Shown: positions 50,705 through 60,565, numbered from the stretch's first letter. The stretch is 64,000 nucleotides of DNA from Paraferrimonas sedimenticola (GCF_002282855.1 NZ_NRIR01000007.1:1-64000); one strand, 5' to 3'. Notes: generated by a model from the letters alone, not told the origin. Numbers and translations: made by a program.

Positions 50705-51622
50705 TCAAAAGCGCTTATTTAGCCAATCAACACACCAATCGATGGCCTTTTCGGACTCGGGTAACCAGTCAAACAAAGGGAACACGTGGGGCATTGCAGG
50801 CCACAATCGAAAATCGATATCCCTCTGAAATTGAGTCATTTTTTCAGCTAATCGTTGCGCGTCATCGCGCAACAACTCGCGCTCGCCAGCCATTAGCAAG
50901 GTGGCTGGAAACTGGGATAAGTCACCAAACAGAGGCGATAACAGCGGAAGGCTGGGGTTTTGTCCCTGAATATAAGCGCTTCGCAGCCTGAGCAGACCTT
51001 CTAGAGTAAAGAAAGGGTCGTCCACGTCCAAAATAGCTTCAGCGTCCCCTGTCATGGCTAAGTCGGTCACCGGTGAGATCAACAGCAAGCCCGCCGGCAT
51101 GGGCAGATGTTGCTTTTGACAGGCCAACAAAGTCGCTAGGGCTAACTGACCACCCGCGGAATCACCACCAATAATGATTTGGTGTGCTTCTATGCCTCGC
51201 TCTAATAAATATTTGTAAGCATCAACGCAGTCTTGTAACCCGGCGGGAAACGGGTGCTCTGGCGCCAAACGATAATCGGGTACCCAAGCTTGTAAATTGG
51301 CGCGTTTGCAAAAGTGGCGCAACAAACGCGCATGGGTGTTAGGAGTGCGAAAACAAAAGCCACCACCGCGGAAGTACAGCAAGTGCCTTTCACCGCCGGA
51401 GTGGGGGTGCTGATAGCGCCACATGCGGCAGTGTTCTAGGTCATAGCCTTGTATGTGAAGAGATTTCGGCGTGTCGACAAAGCGTTGGTCTAACGCCTGC
51501 AGTTTTTTGCGAATATCGCTCAGCGAAGCGGTCAAACGGCCGTTGGGGCCGAGTTGACTCATACCCGGTCGAGCAAAGTGGGTCATGATGCTATTCAAAA
51601 CCTGGCTTTGCCAACTGGCCAT
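50705..51622 (-). CDS. alpha/beta hydrolase of the hormone-sensitive lipase family
   Basis: Predicted esterase of 305 aa. The nucleophile motif GGDSAGGQLALA is typical of family IV. The oxyanion motif HGGGF appears as RGGGF (LYFRGGGFCFRTP), an unusual His-to-Arg change. The acid residue is probably in AGERELLRDDAQ and the His in MPHVFPLFDWLPES. No signal peptide is seen. It follows the HDOD-like gene by 3 bp on the same strand. Confidence 0.85.
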   Translation of the reverse strand: MASWQSQVLNSIMTHFARPGMSQLGPNGRLTASLSDIRKKLQALDQRFVDTPKSLHIQGYDLEHCRMWRYQHPHSGGERHLLYFRGGGFCFRTPNTHARLLRHFCKRANLQAWVPDYRLAPEHPFPAGLQDCVDAYKYLLERGIEAHQIIIGGDSAGGQLALATLLACQKQHLPMPAGLLLISPVTDLAMTGDAEAILDVDDPFFTLEGLLRLRSAYIQGQNPSLPLLSPLFGDLSQFPATLLMAGERELLRDDAQRLAEKMTQFQRDIDFRLWPAMPHVFPLFDWLPESEKAIDWCVDWLNKRF

Positions 51623-51625
51623 GGC

Positions 51626-52777
51626 TTAACTCCTTATCGATGCACCATCGATAGCGTGGAAGTTGGCCCGCGCCAAGCGCTCCATCGCCTGATGATTGAA
51701 TTGCCAATACTGGTGCCATTGGCGAGAGACCGCCGGCGCCAAACTGCCCCACTGGCCTAACAGCTTGCTCTTAGCAAAGCCGTCCGACTGCAATAGGCAT
51801 CGGCTCAAAGGAGATAGCTCTGACAAGGCTTCGGCACCGCAATCAAAGCGGATGGCCTCAATCAAAGTGTGCTCTTCGAGCTTAAAGTTGTCCCATAACT
51901 GGGTCCAAATGGCGCCTTGATGTCGCTCAAAGGCCGCCTGTAATCCACTCATTTCAATCTGCGCCACTTGTACGGACTCGTACAATACGCGGTCGCGCTC
52001 TCGAGCCGCCGCCATTGCAAACTCGCCCCAGAGCTGGTCGCTAAGGCGACCGCCGCTCCACAGGCAAGCCAGTCGTGGCAGGCCCATCAGCCAGCTTAGC
52101 ACATAGGGTTTTAACCCTTGTTTACTAAGCTCTCCCAACTGTCGAGCGGCAATCGCACGCACCAGTTGGTAGCGCCACAACTTGCGCATCGGCCAAATCA
52201 GGCGAGCTTGTGCCACTGGCAGCCAGTGCCGCGCACAAAAGTATGGCACCCATAAACGCAGGCGCTCAATGCCCAAATAGTTAACCACCAGCTTGGGATT
52301 TTTTACGTCGACTTCGGTGCGGCTGTTGAGCTGATCGGAGCGCATCAAACCAGCCAAGTCTCTAGCCAACCAAGGCAGCGACAGAATCAAAGGACGCAGG
52401 CGATGAATGTCGGCATCGTCATCCGCCAGCATCAGCAACAGATCTAGCTGTGTCTGACACAGTGGAATGCCACTCTCTTCAAGGTTTAGCTCCAGCAGCG
52501 CGTTATCCAGCTTTGTGGATAAGCTGTCGCTCAGTTGCTTTTGCACCGCTTCAACGGTTTCGCGCTGCTTTTGCAGTTGCTTAAGGCGACGCAACAGCGC
52601 CGCTCGCTCAACCGCCAGCTTGTGTGCCAGCGATTCAGCGGCGTCATCTTCGCGCAGGCGCGCCATCGCGGCGGCAGAGTTGGTGTCTTTACTACCCACC
52701 CAGAGTTGGCGCTCGAACTCTTGTTCGAGCTTGACCAAACTGTCGGGCTTAAGCTCACCCACTTGCTGCATGCTCAC
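51626..52777 (-). CDS. HDOD-like domain protein
   Basis: A 383-aa cytoplasmic protein. An N-terminal charged helix (residues about 15-95) precedes a region resembling an HDOD domain: LPWLARDLAGLMRSDQLN, then KNPKLVVNYLGIERLRLWV and a helical remainder. HDOD proteins are signalling proteins related to HD hydrolases that have lost catalytic residues; the role here is unknown. It lies 6 bp after the S9 peptidase gene and 3 bp before the esterase gene, forming a likely three-gene unit. Confidence 0.6.
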   Translation of the reverse strand: MSMQQVGELKPDSLVKLEQEFERQLWVGSKDTNSAAAMARLREDDAAESLAHKLAVERAALLRRLKQLQKQRETVEAVQKQLSDSLSTKLDNALLELNLEESGIPLCQTQLDLLLMLADDDADIHRLRPLILSLPWLARDLAGLMRSDQLNSRTEVDVKNPKLVVNYLGIERLRLWVPYFCARHWLPVAQARLIWPMRKLWRYQLVRAIAARQLGELSKQGLKPYVLSWLMGLPRLACLWSGGRLSDQLWGEFAMAAARERDRVLYESVQVAQIEMSGLQAAFERHQGAIWTQLWDNFKLEEHTLIEAIRFDCGAEALSELSPLSRCLLQSDGFAKSKLLGQWGSLAPAVSRQWHQYWQFNHQAMERLARANFHAIDGASIRS

Positions 52778-52783
52778 CTCGAA

Positions 52784-55264
52784 TTACTTGAGTTCGCGTT
52801 CGAACAACTTGAAGATACGACGGTATTCGTCCAGCCAACTGGAAGGCTGGCGGAAACCGTGCGGCTCTACTGGGTAGATGGCGGTTTCAAAGTCGGTTTT
52901 CTCAAGTTCGATTAGACGCTGCACCAGACGCACACTGTCTTGGAAGAACACATTGTCATCCAGTACACCGGCTTGAATCAGCAGCGAACCTTTGAGGCCT
53001 TCGGCAAACTCAATCGGGCTTGAGCGATTGTAGGCAATAGGGTCTACGTCTGGCGTGTTGAGAATGTTAGAAGTGTACGGCGCGTTGTAGTGTGCCCAAT
53101 CAGTCACTGGACGCAACGCAGCACCAGCTTGGAATAGTTCCGGTTCGGTGAACAGTGCCATGAAGGTCAAGAAGCCACCGTAAGAGCCACCATAGGTGCC
53201 CACGCGTTGAGGGTCGATACTGGCGTTGGTTTGCATCCACTTAATCGCATCGCCCATGTCTTGGACTTCTGAATGGCCCATGTTGCGATATACAGCGGTA
53301 CGCCAATCGCGACCATAGCCCTTAGAGCCACGGTAATCTATGTCTAGCACCACATAGCCGTTTTGGGCGAGCAAGTTGTGGAACATGAACTCGCGGAAGT
53401 AGCTCGACCAGCCGTAGTGAGCGTTTTGCAGATAACCCGCACCGTGAGTGAAGATAACCGCTGGGTACTGCTTTGACTCGTCGTAGCCTTCAGGTAAGTA
53501 CACGCGAGCGTATACCGGCTTGTCTTGATGGCTCGATGGAATTGCCACCACTTGGCCGCCTTGCCACGGGTAATCGGCAAAAGCTTTTGAGGCGCTCTCG
53601 GTTAACTGCGTAGCATCACCTTGTACGTCTTGCACGTACAGCTCAGGTAGCTCAGTACGGCTAGACACTGTTAGCAGTAATTTGTCGCCAGCTGGGCTGA
53701 GTTTGTAATCCGTGTTGCCTTCAAACTGGGTCAAACGCTCGCTGTCACCACCAGCCACAGGCACGCGGTAAATGTCGTACTTGCCTGGATGGCGCGGGTT
53801 GGCGCGGTAGTACAGGTACTGATTATCCGGCGACAGTGTCACCTCGTTTACCACGAACTCGCCTTGAGTCAGAGGCTTAGACTTGCCGCCAAGCGCTTGA
53901 GTATAAAGGTGCGAATAGCCGCTTTGTTCAGATAGGAAGAAGAACTGGTCGCTATTGCCAATCCAACCAAACTGATTATGGGTGTAGTTGATCCAAGCAT
54001 CGTCGTGCAGACGATGCTGAGTCACAAACTTGGCTTTGTCCAAATCGACCGACGCAATCCAGCGGTCTTTATTGTCGGTGGCTTCAACCATCACCAACAA
54101 CTTGTCCTGGCTTGGGTGCCATTGAATTGGGCTTTGGCTCCAAGTCCAGTCCAACATCAGGCGAATGTCGCGAACTTGCTTCTCGCTCTTGTAAGTCTCA
54201 CCCTTGGCTTTGGCGTTTTCAGCCTTTACCGACGCCAGCACGTCTTCGTCAAAGCCCTCTAAGCCCTCGATGGTGATGTCTTTTTGAGTGCCCGTTTGCA
54301 GGTCTAACAGTACAAAGCGATGGGGTACCGGCTTGTCTTCCGCAACTCGTGCACGGGCGTTCACTGCGTCCACATAGCCGTCTTTGCCAATGTAGTTTGG
54401 CATAATGTCGTGCTCGGCACGCCACTGGTAACTCTTATCCTGACCAACCACTAACAAATAGCGACCGCTCGCCGACAACGCGATGCGGTTGAGGCGTTCT
54501 TTCTCACCCAAGAAAAAAGGTTGCTGAGCATAGGTTTTGTCCAAACGTTGCAAATCTTGTTTGCGCTGCTGTTTGACCTTGGCGTTGTCGTGCTCTTTAG
54601 CCACCCACTGAATCAAACGATGCTGCTGCTCGGCCAAGAAGCCCTCTGGCTCTTTAACGCCTTTTGGCTTGTTCTCAAAACGCACATCCGCCAACTGCTC
54701 TGTGATACCAGTGTTCAAGTCCAGTGCGTACACCTGACCGTCTTGCCAGTATGCCACGCGACCGTCGCTTAGAAACTGAGCGCCGTCCATCGCGGTGTTA
54801 AAGCGAGTGTACTGAGTGACCTTACCGCTGCTGAGCTCTTTGACGAATAGGTTGCCCTGGTACAAGTACACTTTGCGCTGCTTGTCGGCGCTTAGCTCGC
54901 CGCCGCGCTGGTCTAGGGCGTGATAGTCTTCAATCGCCACCTCTTTGGCTTGGCCGTCGGCCAAGTTCAACTGGTAGCGAGTCGCCAATGGTTCCAAAAA
55001 GCCTTTGCGATCAAAAATGACTTGCTCGCCGTTGTCACTCCAATAAGCGTTACTCGGTGACACTCCCATCCAGATTGGGTCGGCCATGATCTGATTCAAG
55101 GTCAATGGCTGGTCAGCTTGGGGCTGGCCTGCTGTGTCTAACTGTGAAGCGGCAACCGGCGTTACCTGAGGATTAGTTGGCGTTGGTGCTTGGGTATTGG
55201 CACAGGCGCTCAGAAGCGCCAGCGACAAAGCCGTCGCGCTGGCCTTAATGGTCCAATGGGTCAT
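52784..55264 (-). CDS. S9 family dipeptidyl-peptidase (DPP IV-like) lipoprotein
   Basis: Envelope serine peptidase of 826 aa that removes N-terminal dipeptides. It has a lipoprotein signal (LALLSAC), an eight-bladed beta-propeller region (residues about 60-560) and a C-terminal alpha/beta hydrolase. The nucleophile is in YGGSYGGF, the Asp in GVLDDNVFFQDS and the His in PVEPHGFRQPSSW. It probably feeds peptides taken up from outside into amino-acid catabolism. It leads the unit with the HDOD-like and esterase genes. Confidence 0.92.
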   Translation of the reverse strand: MTHWTIKASATALSLALLSACANTQAPTPTNPQVTPVAASQLDTAGQPQADQPLTLNQIMADPIWMGVSPSNAYWSDNGEQVIFDRKGFLEPLATRYQLNLADGQAKEVAIEDYHALDQRGGELSADKQRKVYLYQGNLFVKELSSGKVTQYTRFNTAMDGAQFLSDGRVAYWQDGQVYALDLNTGITEQLADVRFENKPKGVKEPEGFLAEQQHRLIQWVAKEHDNAKVKQQRKQDLQRLDKTYAQQPFFLGEKERLNRIALSASGRYLLVVGQDKSYQWRAEHDIMPNYIGKDGYVDAVNARARVAEDKPVPHRFVLLDLQTGTQKDITIEGLEGFDEDVLASVKAENAKAKGETYKSEKQVRDIRLMLDWTWSQSPIQWHPSQDKLLVMVEATDNKDRWIASVDLDKAKFVTQHRLHDDAWINYTHNQFGWIGNSDQFFFLSEQSGYSHLYTQALGGKSKPLTQGEFVVNEVTLSPDNQYLYYRANPRHPGKYDIYRVPVAGGDSERLTQFEGNTDYKLSPAGDKLLLTVSSRTELPELYVQDVQGDATQLTESASKAFADYPWQGGQVVAIPSSHQDKPVYARVYLPEGYDESKQYPAVIFTHGAGYLQNAHYGWSSYFREFMFHNLLAQNGYVVLDIDYRGSKGYGRDWRTAVYRNMGHSEVQDMGDAIKWMQTNASIDPQRVGTYGGSYGGFLTFMALFTEPELFQAGAALRPVTDWAHYNAPYTSNILNTPDVDPIAYNRSSPIEFAEGLKGSLLIQAGVLDDNVFFQDSVRLVQRLIELEKTDFETAIYPVEPHGFRQPSSWLDEYRRIFKLFERELK

Positions 55265-55354
55265 TGTGGAAGTCTCGTTATTTTTTTACTGTGACTCGAG
55301 GTTTGTTGGTCAACTGTTATACCAAAAAAGCCCAGGCTAATACACTGTCCAGTA

Positions 55355-55927
55355 TCAGCTCATGGCCAGAAAATTCGCAAGCATTTGATGACCTTGCTGA
55401 GTCAGTACCGACTCGGGGTGAAATTGTACGCTGTGCAGCTTTAATTCTGGGTTGGCCATCGCCATGATCAATCGTCCTTGTTCGGGTTCGTCTATCCAGG
55501 CGGTTAGCTCAAAACCGGCGGGAATTCGCTCCACCAACAGCGAGTGATAGCGAGTCACTTGCAGCGGGTTGTCCAGACCGGCGAACAGACCGCTGTTCGA
55601 GTGGGTGATCAGGCTGGTTTTACCATGCATCACCTTGGGCGCTCGCACCACGGCTTCACCAAAGACTTGAGCAATACACTGGTGTCCAAGGCACACGCCA
55701 AGAATTGGAATAGTACCGGCGAAGTGGCGAATCACTTGCATCGACACCCCTGCTTGGTCCGGATTGCCCGGTCCAGGTGATATCACCAAACGTTCGGGCT
55801 TGAGCGCTTTAATTTGCTCCAAGGTCAGTTGGTCGTTTCGAATAACCATTACCTCGCACCCCAACTGCTGGAAGTATTGCACCAGGTTGAAGGTAAAGGA
55901 GTCGTAGTTATCCAGCATTAACAGCAT
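55355..55927 (-). CDS. pabA: aminodeoxychorismate/anthranilate synthase component II
   Basis: Glutamine amidotransferase of about 190 aa giving ammonia for 4-aminobenzoate (folate) or anthranilate synthesis. Start is [18 protein letters not shown]; the catalytic Cys is in [11 protein letters not shown] and the His-Glu pair in VQFHPES. Location after argD in the E. coli order favours PabA. The longer upstream frame is rejected because it lacks the family N-terminus. Confidence 0.94.
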   Translation of the reverse strand: MLLMLDNYDSFTFNLVQYFQQLGCEVMVIRNDQLTLEQIKALKPERLVISPGPGNPDQAGVSMQVIRHFAGTIPILGVCLGHQCIAQVFGEAVVRAPKVMHGKTSLITHSNSGLFAGLDNPLQVTRYHSLLVERIPAGFELTAWIDEPEQGRLIMAMANPELKLHSVQFHPESVLTQQGHQMLANFLAMS

Positions 55928-55972
55928 GATTTGGCTCGAGTCATTGAAAACAGGGGCTATTGTAGCGGTTTC

Positions 55973-56000
55973 CAAAAAAAAGGCGACGCAAGCGTCACCT
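55973..56000 (-). terminator. rho-independent terminator after the S10 peptidase gene
   Basis: AGGCGACGC-AA-GCGTCACCT forms a stem with one wobble pair. On the minus strand it is followed by a run of eight T, about 22 bp past the stop of the peptidase gene at 56023. Confidence 0.75.
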
Positions 56001-56022
56001 TTTCCTGATTGGCATGGCGCAA

Positions 56023-57528
56023 CTACTGGTTGTAGAAAGCGCGCATGTCCTTAACCATTTGCTCAAGCGAGCCTGGTTCCACATACATCATGTGGCCCGC
56101 GGGATAGTAGTGCATGCTGACGCGATCCGCGTCGATGCCATTGTCGGCAATGGTGTTCTCGGTGGCAAAGAACGGCGTTGCAAAGTCAAAGTAACCGTTA
56201 GCAACGTACACCTTAAAGCCTGAGTTTTCACGCATCGCACGACCAATATATGGTGCTACGTTGACAAAGTGCATCTGACGGCCCGACACGTGCCAGTTCC
56301 AGTTGCCAAACACTTCACCCGACAGCACTTGGAATTTGCGCTTAGTATCGACTTTTAGCTCGCGGAACAGGTAATCCTGAATGGCTGCAGTGTAGGCACC
56401 CGAGATACCGTAACCGGATGGGTCATTGTCCATGCGCTCGCCGCCGCTGTCGTAGTCCTTGCCGATGTAACGGCTGTCCAAACGACCCACAGTCTTATCT
56501 TGGTCGCGAAGCAGCTGCTTGGTGTAGCGATGGGCTGACACTCGCAAGTTAACGCGATCCAAATAGTCTTCGGTCAGACCGGTAAATCGAGCTAGCTCGG
56601 TACGGATTTGAGCGTACTTGCTGTCCGACAAGCGACTGCCTTGTAGCAAGGCGCTGGCGTAGTCACCTAGCGCGAACTGACGAGACTGCTCAACGAACTC
56701 TTCCAAGCTTAAGGCTTTGTCTGCCGCCGATACTTTACCGTGGTAGTGGGCGGTGGCGGCCATGGTCGGCAAGAAACCGATGTACGGCTGATGGTTACCC
56801 GGCTGGTAGCGCGCGTGGCTAAAGTCCAGAATCGATGAAATCAGTAGCACACCGTTGAGCGACACATTGGTCCATCCGCCTTGTAGCTCTTGAGTCACGG
56901 CTGCGGCACGAGTGGTACCATAGCTCTCACCGGCTAGGTACTTTGCCGAGTTCCAACGACCGTGCTCGGTCAACCAGCGACGAATGAATTCGGCAATCGA
57001 CTGAGCGTCTTCTTTAACGCCCCAAAAATCTTTGCCCTTGCTCTCACCCAAAGGACGGCTCAAACCGGTACCCACAGGGTCGATAAACACCAAGTCGGTT
57101 TGGTCTAGCATGGAGTACTGGTTGTCCACCAATTCATACGGTGGCGCACCGTCGTCTTTGCCGTCACCAGGCACCACAACGCGTTTAGGCCCAAATACAC
57201 CAAGATGCAACCAAATGGAGGCTGAACCTGGACCACCGTTAAACACAAAGGTCACCGGACGGGTCGGGTCAGACTTGATATCGGTGCGAAAGTAGCTCAC
57301 TGAGTAAATGCTAGCGGTGGGTTGACCGTCAGCGTCTTCCAAGAAAGTCTCAGCGGCGATGGCTTTGTATTTGATTTTTTCGCCATCAATCCGTACCTGA
57401 TGATTGGTCTCGGACACTTGTGGGGTTTCGCTGACCGGCTTGGCGGCCGGAGTTTCTGCTTGCGCTAGTGGGCTTAGAGCCAACACAGACGCTAACAGGC
57501 TAACGCGAAAGGTTTGAGTTAGTTTCAC
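56023..57528 (-). CDS. S10 family serine carboxypeptidase
   Basis: Exported carboxypeptidase of 501 aa. Signal peptide ends near AQA-ETPA. The nucleophile is in [11 protein letters not shown], with the oxyanion motif [16 protein letters not shown], the Asp near [14 protein letters not shown] and the His in [10 protein letters not shown]. Bacterial S10 peptidases are less common than eukaryotic ones but recur in Alteromonadales and Xanthomonadales. Together with the S9 and M3 genes it makes an exported peptidase cluster. Confidence 0.93.
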   Translation of the reverse strand: MKLTQTFRVSLLASVLALSPLAQAETPAAKPVSETPQVSETNHQVRIDGEKIKYKAIAAETFLEDADGQPTASIYSVSYFRTDIKSDPTRPVTFVFNGGPGSASIWLHLGVFGPKRVVVPGDGKDDGAPPYELVDNQYSMLDQTDLVFIDPVGTGLSRPLGESKGKDFWGVKEDAQSIAEFIRRWLTEHGRWNSAKYLAGESYGTTRAAAVTQELQGGWTNVSLNGVLLISSILDFSHARYQPGNHQPYIGFLPTMAATAHYHGKVSAADKALSLEEFVEQSRQFALGDYASALLQGSRLSDSKYAQIRTELARFTGLTEDYLDRVNLRVSAHRYTKQLLRDQDKTVGRLDSRYIGKDYDSGGERMDNDPSGYGISGAYTAAIQDYLFRELKVDTKRKFQVLSGEVFGNWNWHVSGRQMHFVNVAPYIGRAMRENSGFKVYVANGYFDFATPFFATENTIADNGIDADRVSMHYYPAGHMMYVEPGSLEQMVKDMRAFYNQ

Positions 57529-57563
57529 CTGTTCCTCCTGATTGTAAATTGCAGCCTGGCTGC

Positions 57564-57595
57564 AAAAAAAGTCAGGCCGGGTAAACCCGGCCTGA
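57564..57595 (-). terminator. rho-independent terminator after dcp
   Basis: TCAGGCCGGGT-AA-ACCCGGCCTGA with an A-run on the plus-strand left side, so the minus-strand transcript ends in U. A second palindrome, TGCAGCC-T-GGCTGCA, lies immediately beyond at 57550-57564. Confidence 0.9.
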
Positions 57596-57609
57596 AATTC
57601 CCTAAAGGT

Positions 57610-59775
57610 TTACTTGATACCGCGACGCTCTAACAGCGCGTCGGTGGTCGGTGCCTTACCTCGGTATCCTTCGTAAGCTTCCATCGGTGGCTTGGTGTTA
57701 CCCACTTCAAGAATGTGCTTACGGAATTTCTCGCCGTTTTCACGGGTTAAGCCGCCAGTTTCCTGAACGTAAGCGTAGGCGTCAGCCGCTAGGATTTCAC
57801 TCCACATGTAGGCGTAGTAGCTAGCCGAGTAGCCGCCTGGGAATACGTGGGCGAAGAAGGTTGACTTGTAGCGAGGTGGAATCGCTGGCAAATCGACACC
57901 GTGCTTGCGCAGTGCTGCCGCTTCGAACTCAGCCACGTCGGTTACCATTGGCGTGTCAGCAGTCAGCGAGTGCCATTCCATGTCCAACAGCGCTGCTGAC
58001 ATGTACTCAAGGGTGTCAAAGCCCTGGTTAAAGCTGCGCGACTTAATGATCTTCTCTAACAGCTCAGCCGGAATGTCCGCGCCAGTTTTGTAGTGCTTGG
58101 CGTAGTTAGGCAGAACGTCTGGGTGGTGCGCCCAATCTTCCATAAAGGTCGATGGGAACTCGACGAAGTCACGGGATACCGAAGTACCTGCCAGGCTTGG
58201 GAAGTTCACGTCAGAGAAGGCACCGTGCAAACCATGGCCCATTTCGTGGAACATGGTGGTTACGTTGTCGTAGCTCACCAAGGTCGGCTCGCCGTTTGGC
58301 GCCTTAGGAATGTTCATCACATTGACAATCACAGGCTTGCTGTTTTCAAGCTTAGACTGACCAACAAAGCTGCTCATCCAAGCACCACCGCGCTTGCCAT
58401 CACGGGCGAAGTAGTCGGCGTAGAAAATTGCCATGCTCTGGCCATCTTTGTCGAAGATCTCGTAAGCTTCAACGTCTTCGTGGTAAACCGGCAGGTCTGG
58501 GCGTGGCTTAAACTCGATACCAAACAGCTTGTTCATGGTGAAGAACACGCCATCTTTCAGTACTGAGTTGAATTCGAAGTATTGCTTAACTTCATTTTCA
58601 TCCAGTGCGAATTCCGCTTGGCGAACTTTCTCAGCGTAGTAAGCCCAATCCCATGGTTGTAGCGGGTGGTCATTGCCTTCGGCTTTGATCATGGCTTCGA
58701 TCTTGGCCGCTTCTTTCTTGGTGTTCTTAACCACAGACGGCACCATGCTGGCGAACATATCGCGTACCGCTTGTGGCTCTTTGGCCATCGCAGTTTCTAG
58801 CTGGTAGTTTGCCCACGACTCGTAGCCAAGCAATTTGGCTTTTTCAGCGCGCAGTTTGCTCAACTTAGACACTAGGGTCTTAGTTTCATTGTCGCCGTCT
58901 AGGCCGCGGTAAGCCGAAGCTTCCCAGATGCGCTGACGCAATTCGCGGTCGTTGATGTTAGCCATGATGTCTTGGCGAGTGGTGTTAACCAGGCGAAGCT
59001 GGTACTTGCCTTTGTGGCCAGCGGCTTCGGCGCGCTTGGCAGCAGCGTCGATTTGACCCTGGGTCAAGCCGTCAAGCTCTTCAGCAGTGTCGACCACTAC
59101 CGCGCGCTCTTTGGCCAATTTCAATAGGTTCTGGCCAAAAGCGTTGGTCAGCTTAGCTTCTTCGCCGTTTAGCTCGCGAATTTTCTGCTTTTCTTCGGCG
59201 TTCAGCTTGGCGCCCGAGCGCACAAAGCGCTTGTAGTAAACCTCTAGTAGACGCTCGGATTCAGCGTCTAAGTTCAAAGAATCTTTTGATTGATACAGGG
59301 AGTTTACTCGGTCAAACAGCTTGGCATTTAAATAGATATCGTCACTGTGTGCCGACATGCGCGGTGCCATTTCGGTTTGTACGGCGCGAATGGTGTCGTT
59401 GCTGTTAGAGCTGGTCAGGTTATAGAACACGCGCGATACGCGGTCCAGCAATCCGCCAGCTTTTTCCATGGCCACAATGGTATTGTCAAAAGTGGCCGGC
59501 CCGCTGTTGTTCGCAATTTGGTTCACTTCGCGCAAATGAGCGGTCATGCCAGCTTCTAGCGCAGGCTTGAAGTGTTCATCTTTGATGATGCTGAAATCTG
59601 GGGCTTGGTATTGCAGCTGACTTGGCGCTGCAAAAGGATTGCTCTGCGCAAGGGCGTTGGCATCAACAATCACTGTGTCTGGGCTTCCAATTGGGTTAAC
59701 TGCTTCAACGGATGAATGGCTACACGCGGTCAGTGCCAAAGCAACACCGGCTGCAATCGCTGTCTTCAGGTACAT
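57610..59775 (-). CDS. dcp: M3 family peptidyl-dipeptidase Dcp
   Basis: Zinc metallopeptidase of 721 aa that removes C-terminal dipeptides. The HExxH zinc motif is in MFHEMGHGLHG, with the downstream conserved stretch EFPSTFMEDW supplying the third ligand region, and the C-terminal substrate-binding FPGGYSASYYAYMWSE. It begins with a lipoprotein signal (ALALTACSHSS), so it is anchored in the envelope, unlike cytoplasmic OpdA. Confidence 0.93.
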   Translation of the reverse strand: MYLKTAIAAGVALALTACSHSSVEAVNPIGSPDTVIVDANALAQSNPFAAPSQLQYQAPDFSIIKDEHFKPALEAGMTAHLREVNQIANNSGPATFDNTIVAMEKAGGLLDRVSRVFYNLTSSNSNDTIRAVQTEMAPRMSAHSDDIYLNAKLFDRVNSLYQSKDSLNLDAESERLLEVYYKRFVRSGAKLNAEEKQKIRELNGEEAKLTNAFGQNLLKLAKERAVVVDTAEELDGLTQGQIDAAAKRAEAAGHKGKYQLRLVNTTRQDIMANINDRELRQRIWEASAYRGLDGDNETKTLVSKLSKLRAEKAKLLGYESWANYQLETAMAKEPQAVRDMFASMVPSVVKNTKKEAAKIEAMIKAEGNDHPLQPWDWAYYAEKVRQAEFALDENEVKQYFEFNSVLKDGVFFTMNKLFGIEFKPRPDLPVYHEDVEAYEIFDKDGQSMAIFYADYFARDGKRGGAWMSSFVGQSKLENSKPVIVNVMNIPKAPNGEPTLVSYDNVTTMFHEMGHGLHGAFSDVNFPSLAGTSVSRDFVEFPSTFMEDWAHHPDVLPNYAKHYKTGADIPAELLEKIIKSRSFNQGFDTLEYMSAALLDMEWHSLTADTPMVTDVAEFEAAALRKHGVDLPAIPPRYKSTFFAHVFPGGYSASYYAYMWSEILAADAYAYVQETGGLTRENGEKFRKHILEVGNTKPPMEAYEGYRGKAPTTDALLERRGIK

Positions 59776-59965
59776 ACTGGATCCTGTTGTTATCGTTATT
59801 TATGTTTGTTATTTCGGCACTGCCTAATGCGGTCAGGCTAATCCCCATAGATACACAAGAGTTCAACTGCCGTGCAACAGCAATCGGGCAGTTTGTGATC
59901 TGAGTGTGGCTAACCTTACAAGAATTCAGCTCGAACGCCAACAGAACAGAACTGAACAGCTTCGT

Positions 59966-60014
59966 TTCAGCCCTGTTTGCGTTCAGCAAACATTCAGCCA
60001 TCAAGCGCTAGTTT
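59966..60014 (+). promoter_or_regulatory. TTCA direct-repeat promoter of the first acidic-repeat gene
   Basis: TTCA boxes at 59982-59985 and 59993-59996, 11 bp apart within TTCAGC repeats, with an extra TTCA at 59966-59969. TAGTTT at 60009-60014 is a weak -10 starting 16 bp after the last box, the same offset seen at 8878/8894 and 60577/60593. Confidence 0.45.
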
Positions 60015-60046
60015 GTCGTCATATTTTTATTACCAAACAGACACTT

Positions 60047-60475
60047 ATGAAGCAATTACTACTAGTAGCAAGCTTGGCCGGAATGACCTCTTTGTCGGCA
60101 TTAGCTTACGATTGTAACAATTCGTTAGGCGAGACTGTCGCCGGGGGCATCGAAGGTGCCGTGGCCGGTGCTGTGATCGGCGGAATTGTCGACGGTAAAG
60201 AAGGTGCTGCGCGCGGTGCGGCCATTGGCGGCGCGGTTGGCGCAGTCGATGGCATGGTAGACGGTGCAGTGATGGACGACCGCTGTCGCGACTACCGCTA
60301 CATGGAAGACCGTATTGTTGAAGATGCTGTGGTGGATCGCGTCGTTGAAGATGCGGTAGTGGATCGCATCGTCGAAGACGAAATCATCGACCGCGCTATT
60401 GAAGACGAGATTGTCGATCGCGCCATCGAAGAAGAAATCATTGCTGACGCGATTGAAGACGAATACTGGGATTAA
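60047..60475 (+). CDS. exported glycine-zipper protein with nine-residue acidic repeats
   Basis: A 142-aa protein of no family I recognise. The signal peptide ends at ALA-YDC. Residues about 30-72 are a Gly/Ala-rich zipper (GAVAGAVIGGIVDGKEGAA) flanked by two cysteines (YDCNNSLG and DDRCRDYRY). From residue 91 a tail repeats every nine residues (VEDAVVDRV, VEDAVVDRI, VEDEIIDRA, IEDEIVDRA, IEEEIIADA, IEDEYWD). ATG at 60047 is chosen because it opens the signal peptide; the longer upstream frame crosses the promoter. A terminator follows. It is a paralogue of the gene at 60634. Confidence 0.85.
   Translation: MKQLLLVASLAGMTSLSALAYDCNNSLGETVAGGIEGAVAGAVIGGIVDGKEGAARGAAIGGAVGAVDGMVDGAVMDDRCRDYRYMEDRIVEDAVVDRVVEDAVVDRIVEDEIIDRAIEDEIVDRAIEEEIIADAIEDEYWD
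60317..60472 (+). repeat. 27-bp coding tandem repeats
   Basis: Five full 27-bp units (60317, 60344, 60371, 60398, 60425) and a final partial unit at 60452 encode the nine-residue acidic repeats. Units 1 and 2 are nearly identical at the DNA level and later units diverge, as expected from duplication followed by drift. Confidence 0.9.
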
Positions 60476-60488
60476 ACTCCCTGATTCG

Positions 60489-60513
60489 AAAGGCGCCTAA
60501 GGGCGCCTTTTTT
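60489..60513 (+). terminator. rho-independent terminator after the first acidic-repeat gene
   Basis: AAAGGCGCC-TAAG-GGCGCCTTT followed by TTT, 13 bp past the stop codon. Confidence 0.92.
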
Positions 60514-60565
60514 GTGCCCGAACGCCCAACAAGGTTTTGGAACTGTGGTTTTAATGGAACTATGG

